DNA from: Labilithrix sp.
Lineage (GTDB): Bacteria > Myxococcota_A > Polyangia > Polyangiales > Polyangiaceae
Assembly: GCA_019637195.1 (NCBI GenBank)
Contig: JAHBWA010000049.1
Coordinates: forward strand, 1 to 56,990
Direction: 5' to 3'
DNA: 56,990 bases
Shown piece after piece: positions 52,802-56,990 of this stretch. The notes under the pieces are model-generated. The model was not told where the DNA came from, did not search any database, and saw nothing but the letters and a program-made list of their open reading frames with translations. A program made the position numbers and the translations under genes. The number at the start of each line of letters is the position of its first letter. Position 1 is the first letter of the stretch.

Positions 52802-53992
52802 ATGACGAAGAAGAAGGTCCTCATCACGGGCGGCGCGGGGTTCATCGGTTCGCACCTCGCGGACGCGCTGCTGGAGCGAGGCCACGCCGTCCGCGCGCTC
52901 GACAACCTGTCCCCGCAGGTCCACGGCCGTGAGGCGGCGCGACCGGCGCACCTCGATCGCCGGGTCGAGCTGATCGTCGGGGACGTCCGGGACGGCGCCG
53001 CGGTGGAGCGCGCGCTCGACGGGGTCGACGCGGTCGTCCACCTCGCGGCGGCGGTCGGTGTCGGGAGGAGCATGTACGAGGTGGAGCGGTACACGTCGGT
53101 GAACAACCTCGGGACCGCGGTGCTCATGGACCGGATCGTTCGCCGGCCGGTCGAGCGCCTCGTCGTCGCGTCGAGCATGACGGTCTACGGCGAGGGCCTG
53201 TACCTCGACCCGAGCGGCGCGCCGCGCGAGGTCGTCGGGCGAACGCTCGAGCAGCTCCGTCGCGCCGAGTGGGACCCGCGCCTGAACGGGCGCCGGCTCG
53301 AGCCCACGGCGACCCCCGAGACGAAGGCGGCGCGGATCGACTCCGTCTATGCGCTCTCGAAGCACGATCAGGAGCGGATGTGCCTCGTCCTCGGGCGCGC
53401 CCACGGCATCCCCACCGTGGCGTTGCGGCTCTTCAACGTCTTCGGGCCGCGACAGTCGCTCTCCAGCCCGTACAGCGGCGTCCTTCTGGACTTCGCGCTC
53501 CGGATCCTCGGCGGTCGCGCGCCCCTCGTCCACGAGGACGGCGAGCAGCGACGCGACTTCGTCAGTGTCCGCGACGTCGCGCGCGCGTTCTGCCTCGCGC
53601 TCGAGTCGGAGGGCGCGTCGGGCGCGGCGATCAACGTCGGGAGCGGCGCGTGGCGGACGCTCGCGCAGGTCGCGCGTAAGGTGGCCCAGCTCGTCGGGCG
53701 TCCGCACCTCGTGCCCGAGATCACCCGCACGTACCGCGCGGGAGAGCCGCGGCACTGCTACGCCGACACCCGCCGCGCCGAGCAAGTGCTCGGCTACCGC
53801 GCGGCCGTCGACTTCGACGACGCGCTCGTCGAGCTCGCGCGATGGCTCAAGGCGCGCCGCGCGGAGGTGAGCGACCTCGACCCAGCGCGGCTCGAGAACG
53901 GAGGTAGACCCGCGCGCGTCGCGAAGCTCGGCCACATCCACGAGAGCGGCGCGCCCGCGCTCTCGAACCTCGAGGGACCCCATGCTCAATGA
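52802..53992 (+). CDS. NAD-dependent sugar epimerase/dehydratase (extended SDR)
   Basis: A 396-residue protein. The Rossmann loop GGAGFIGS (10-17) and the acidic residue in ALDN (Asp34) bind NAD, and the catalytic residues are Thr127/Ser125 region in VASSMTVYG and Tyr183-x3-Lys187 in SVYALSKHDQ. The segments ALRLFNVFGPRQ and INVGSG complete the family picture. It should epimerise or dehydrate a nucleotide sugar for surface polysaccharide. A strong GGGGAGGGG site lies just upstream of the ATG at 52802. The C-terminal 45 residues are an unusual extension rich in Arg/Gly/Glu. It overlaps the next gene by 11 bases, showing an operon. Confidence 0.9.
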   Translation: MTKKKVLITGGAGFIGSHLADALLERGHAVRALDNLSPQVHGREAARPAHLDRRVELIVGDVRDGAAVERALDGVDAVVHLAAAVGVGRSMYEVERYTSVNNLGTAVLMDRIVRRPVERLVVASSMTVYGEGLYLDPSGAPREVVGRTLEQLRRAEWDPRLNGRRLEPTATPETKAARIDSVYALSKHDQERMCLVLGRAHGIPTVALRLFNVFGPRQSLSSPYSGVLLDFALRILGGRAPLVHEDGEQRRDFVSVRDVARAFCLALESEGASGAAINVGSGAWRTLAQVARKVAQLVGRPHLVPEITRTYRAGEPRHCYADTRRAEQVLGYRAAVDFDDALVELARWLKARRAEVSDLDPARLENGGRPARVAKLGHIHESGAPALSNLEGPHAQ

Positions 53993-55154
53993 TGCTGCTC
54001 TTGCCAACGTGCTCGCGAAGACCGTCCTCATGACCGCCGACGCGGTCTCCGGCGTGTTCACCTACGCCACGACCCTCGCCGGCGAGCTCGCGCGGACGGG
54101 GACGATGACCCACCTCGCGCTGATGGGCCCGCCGCCGAAGCCCGAGCAGCTCGCCGCGGCGCGCGCGATCCCCGGGCTCGTGGTCCACGAGAGCACCCAC
54201 GCCCTCGAGTGGATGGACGAGCCCTGGGCCGACGTCGCGCGCGCCGCCGACTGGCTGCGGGACCTCGAGAAGCGGGTCCGCCCCGACATCGTGCACCTGA
54301 GCGGCTCCGCGCACGGCGCGGCGGGGTTCGCCGCGCCCGTGATGCTCGTCGCGCACTCGTGCCTCCTCTCGTGGTGGGAGGCGGTCGAAGGGACGAGCGT
54401 CCCCGAGCGGTACGCGACGTACCGCGAGGCGGTGAGGCGCGGGCTCCGCGCCGCGGACGCGGTGATCGTGGCCACGCAGGCGATGCGCGCTGGGCTAGAG
54501 CGCCACTACGGACCGCTCCCTCGCACGGCCGTCGTGCCGAACGGCCTCGCCGTCGCGACCGCGCCGCGTCGTGAGCGCGATCGCTTCGTCCTCGCGGCGG
54601 GCCGGGCTTGGGACCGCGGGAAGAACCTCGAGATCCTCGCTCGCGTCGCCGGCAAGCTGCCCTGGCCGGTGAAGATCGCCGGCGCGACCTCGTCCCCCGG
54701 GGACATCGCCGATCGGACGGAGGGTCGCGCCTTCGCTCGAGACAACGTCGAGCTGCTCGGATGGCTCCCGCCCGCGGAGCTCGGCGCGCTGATGGACCGC
54801 GCTGCCATCTTCGCGGCGCCGGCGAAGTATGAGCCGTTCGGGCTCGCCGTGCTCGAGGCCGCGCTCCGCGGCGCGGCGCTCGTCCTCGGCGACGTCCCGA
54901 GCGCGCGCGAGCTATGGGGCGACGCGGCCGTCTTCGTGCGCCCGGACGACGAGTCGGGCTGGATCGAGGCCGTCTCGGGGCTCGCGACCGACGAGGCGCG
55001 GCGCCACGAGCTCGCGGCCGCCGCGCGCCTCCGCGCGCAGCTCTTCACGCCCGCGCGCAACGCCCAGGCGATGCGCGGGCTCTACGACGCGATCCTCCGG
55101 GGCAGGCGGATCCCCACGCCGATCCTGCAGGGACGCGAGACCAGGACCGCCTGA
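53982..55154 (+). CDS. GT4-type glycosyltransferase
   Basis: A 390-residue protein with the two Rossmann halves of GT-B enzymes. Seen in order: SGVFTYATTLAGELARTG near the start, PDIVHLSG, VMLVAHSC, the domain-linking VVPNGLA, RFVLAAGRAWDRGKNLEILA, and the donor-binding FAAPAKYEPFGLAVLEAALR, the EX7E motif of family GT4 with Glu in KYEPFGLAVLE. It should add a sugar from a nucleotide or lipid donor in polysaccharide assembly in the cytoplasm. It overlaps the epimerase gene by 11 bases, and the next gene begins about 110 bases on. Confidence 0.9.
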   Translation: MLNDAALANVLAKTVLMTADAVSGVFTYATTLAGELARTGTMTHLALMGPPPKPEQLAAARAIPGLVVHESTHALEWMDEPWADVARAADWLRDLEKRVRPDIVHLSGSAHGAAGFAAPVMLVAHSCLLSWWEAVEGTSVPERYATYREAVRRGLRAADAVIVATQAMRAGLERHYGPLPRTAVVPNGLAVATAPRRERDRFVLAAGRAWDRGKNLEILARVAGKLPWPVKIAGATSSPGDIADRTEGRAFARDNVELLGWLPPAELGALMDRAAIFAAPAKYEPFGLAVLEAALRGAALVLGDVPSARELWGDAAVFVRPDDESGWIEAVSGLATDEARRHELAAAARLRAQLFTPARNAQAMRGLYDAILRGRRIPTPILQGRETRTA

Positions 55155-55266
55155 GGCGGGGCACGTCCGCGCATCCATCTCGGCGGCGCGTCGGAGGCGT
55201 GGTGCGTCGGAGGCGAATCTGCGGTCGCGGGGCGGCCGTCTTTAGGACCACGGAGGAGGACGATCG

Positions 55267-56133
55267 ATGACACAGCGATTCGAGGTGTTGCGGCTGCGCC
55301 TCGTGGGCGACGATCTCGTCGACCCGAGCCTGGTGCAGCGCGAGTTTCCCACGATCAAGGTCGAGCACGCGCCGGCGTGCGACGCCCGCGACATCGTCGT
55401 CGACGACTACGTGTGGCGTGGCGCGTTCGACCTCCGGAGCCTCGACGACAGGATCGAGCGCGCCGGGCCCGTCGCCGCCATCTCGATACGCGGCTACGAC
55501 GTCACCGGCACCGCCTGCGAGGTGATGACGCGCTACCAGCGGCTCTTGGGGCGCCGCAACGCCGCGTCCTCGACGCCGGCGTTCGACGGCCTCCTCGCGG
55601 CGCACACGGAGCTCTACGACGTCACGTTGCCGCTCGCGAAGGCGGAGCTCGAGCACGCGCTCGACACGTGGCAGTGGATCGTACGCCTCGAGCCCGAGGC
55701 AGGGTTGGCGGTCCAGGTCGCGGCGCTCTTCCACGACGTCGAGCGCCTCGAGCGGGAGCCGCGTGAGCGGATCGAGCACCGGGCGCCGGACTGCCAGTCG
55801 CTCAAGGACGCGCGCGTGCGGAGGGGCGTCGAGCGCGCGTTCTCCGTCGTCGAGGGCGCGGGCGTGAGCCGGGAGGACGCGTCGCGGGCGCGCGAGATCG
55901 TGTTTCACGAGCGCCCCTCGGGCGATCCCGACGTCCTCCTCCTCGACGACGCGGACGCGCTCTCGTTCCTCTCGCTGTCGAGCGCCGGATACAGCGACTA
56001 CTTCGGCGTCGCGCAGACACGGCGGAAGGTCGCCTTCACGCTGGCGCGCCTCGGCCCCCGCGCGAGGGAGAAGCTCGATCGCGTCCGCCTCCGCCCCGAC
56101 GTCGAGCGGCTCCTCCGCGAGGTCGTTGCGTGA
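55267..56133 (+). CDS. HD-domain-like protein of unknown function
   Basis: A 288-residue soluble protein. The first 115 residues form an alpha/beta part of unknown type. The rest resembles an HD metal-dependent phosphohydrolase: LEHALDTWQWIVRLEP with His130, the doublet LFHDVERL (His156/Asp157), IVFHERP (His214), and LLLDDADALSF (Asp227/Asp228). This order of His and Asp is what the family needs to bind metal. A strong GGAGGAGG site precedes the ATG at 55267. It overlaps the next gene as GTGA, so it belongs to the polysaccharide operon. The substrate is unknown; a nucleotide sugar or nucleotide is possible. Confidence 0.7.
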   Translation: MTQRFEVLRLRLVGDDLVDPSLVQREFPTIKVEHAPACDARDIVVDDYVWRGAFDLRSLDDRIERAGPVAAISIRGYDVTGTACEVMTRYQRLLGRRNAASSTPAFDGLLAAHTELYDVTLPLAKAELEHALDTWQWIVRLEPEAGLAVQVAALFHDVERLEREPRERIEHRAPDCQSLKDARVRRGVERAFSVVEGAGVSREDASRAREIVFHERPSGDPDVLLLDDADALSFLSLSSAGYSDYFGVAQTRRKVAFTLARLGPRAREKLDRVRLRPDVERLLREVVA

Positions 56134-56990
56134 AGCTCGCGGTGTTCGGCCTGTCGGTGACGTCGGGACGCGGGAACGCCCACGCGGCGTTCTGGCGAGG
56201 CGTCCTGACGGCGCTCGCCGGAGACGGCCACGAGGCGGTGTTCTTCGAGCGCGCGACGCCGTACTTCGCCGGGCACCGCGACCCCGTGCGTCACGCCGGC
56301 TACGAGGTGATCGTCTACCCGAGCTGGTCGGACGTCCTGCCGCGAGCGCGGCGCGCCGTGGCGCAGGCCGACGTGGCGATCGTCACCTCGTGCCAGGCCG
56401 ACGCCGCGGCCGCGACCGAGCTCGTCCTCGCCGCGGGGCGCACGCGGATCTTCTACGATCTCGACGCGCCGGCGACGTTCCAGCGTCTCGACCGCGGGGA
56501 GCTCGTCTCGTGGATACCGCCGGGAGGCCTCGGCGAGCTCGACCTCGTGCTCAGCGTCACCGGCGGCGCCGCGCTCGAGCGGTTTCGCGGGGAGCTCGGT
56601 GCGCGTCGCGTCGCCCCGCTCTTCGGCTGCGCCGATCCCGAGGTGTTCGGACAGCGCAGATCGGCGTCGTCGCCGGGTTGCGATGTCTCTTGCCTCGCGA
56701 CGCCGGCGTATCCCGAGCCCTCGAGGTGCGAGGTGCTCCTCTTGGACGTCGCCGCGCGGTCGCCGGGGCGACGCTTCGTGCTCGGAGGCGTCGCGCGTCC
56801 CGAGGGCTGGACGCGTCCGTCGAACGTCGCCGTGGTCGCGGAGGTCGCGTCCGCGGAGCGCGCCGACTTCTACGGTGGGTCGAGGCTCACGCTCGACGGA
56901 TCGGCCAGCGCGGCGCTCGACGTCGGATTCTGCCCGTCGATCGGGCTCTTCGAGGCGGCCGCGTGCAACGTTCCGATCGTGAGCGCGGGG
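56130..56990 (+). CDS. CgeB-like glycosyltransferase (partial, runs off the window)
   Basis: The first 287 codons of a gene that continues past the end of the window. It starts VKLAVFGLSVTSGRGNAHAA (GTG 56130, GTGA overlap with the HD gene). FYDLDAPATFQRLD resembles the CgeB/spore-coat type glycosyltransferases, and the end at FCPSIGLFEAAACNVPIVS matches the donor-site helix of GT4-like enzymes (Ser/Arg-x-Phe-Glu-Ala-Ala-Ala-Cys). It is the fourth gene of the surface-polysaccharide cluster. Several Cys in the centre are unusual. The call as glycosyltransferase is good; the subfamily is moderate. Confidence 0.78.
   Translation, partial: MKLAVFGLSVTSGRGNAHAAFWRGVLTALAGDGHEAVFFERATPYFAGHRDPVRHAGYEVIVYPSWSDVLPRARRAVAQADVAIVTSCQADAAAATELVLAAGRTRIFYDLDAPATFQRLDRGELVSWIPPGGLGELDLVLSVTGGAALERFRGELGARRVAPLFGCADPEVFGQRRSASSPGCDVSCLATPAYPEPSRCEVLLLDVAARSPGRRFVLGGVARPEGWTRPSNVAVVAEVASAERADFYGGSRLTLDGSASAALDVGFCPSIGLFEAAACNVPIVSAG

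Noticed and set aside
48523..53178. Very long minus-strand open frame antisense to the NtrC-type regulator, the OmpA-family gene and the epimerase
   Set aside because: Composition is Arg/Ala-rich with no domain. It runs through several well-supported genes in both orientations. GC-rich DNA gives few stops in such frames.

Overview
The window is about 57 kb of very GC-rich DNA with strongly G/C-biased third codon positions. It carries many Hanks-type Ser/Thr kinases, sigma-54 activators, two-component proteins, Cys-rich lipoproteins and TolQ/TolR motors. This combination points to a myxobacterium (Myxococcota), most likely of the Polyangia (Labilithrix/Sorangium-like) group. That placement is inferred from gene content. 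No rRNA, tRNA, CRISPR array or insertion sequence was found, and the region looks chromosomal and mostly ordinary.

Layout. 1-3945: tail of an unknown gene, an envelope protein, a glycerate 2-kinase, and a pair of real interest: a small lipoprotein ending in a Cys-Pro-Ala-Cys motif followed at once by a DUF692/MNIO iron oxygenase. 3972-10343: two divergent operons, each encoding one TolQ-like and two TolR-like motor subunits, separated by 1.25 kb of non-coding DNA with a 21-bp tandem repeat. 10634-18866: a Cys-rich lipoprotein, the cell-shape operon mreB-mreC-mreD-mrdA-rodA, rpmG, and an RNA-binding protein with two RRM domains. 19011-24960: a sensor kinase, a repeat-rich GAF protein and a LolC/E-type permease with a large insertion. 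25215-33437: a kinase, a modular lipoprotein, a P2A-type cation ATPase with altered ion-site residues, PspA and a YbjN-like protein. 33679-44599: a signalling block of two further kinases, an FHA sigma-54 activator, a REC sigma-54 activator, envelope proteins and an OmpR-type regulator. 44592-49964: the partner histidine kinase, a duplicated-module lipoprotein, a frameshifted ECF sigma factor, an ABC ATPase and an NtrC-type regulator. 50119-56990: an OmpA-family protein and the start of a surface-polysaccharide cluster (epimerase, two glycosyltransferases, an HD-like protein).

Together the genes concern cell envelope construction (Mre/Rod, LolC/E, OmpA, polysaccharide), envelope energy transduction (TolQ/TolR), envelope stress (PspA) and the kinase networks that probably control them. 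The best candidate for something undescribed is the lipoprotein/MNIO pair at 2362-3945, which looks like a ribosomally made, modified peptide (RiPP) locus with an exported lipoprotein as substrate. Motifs, starts and hairpins were read by eye; no database search or folding program was run.
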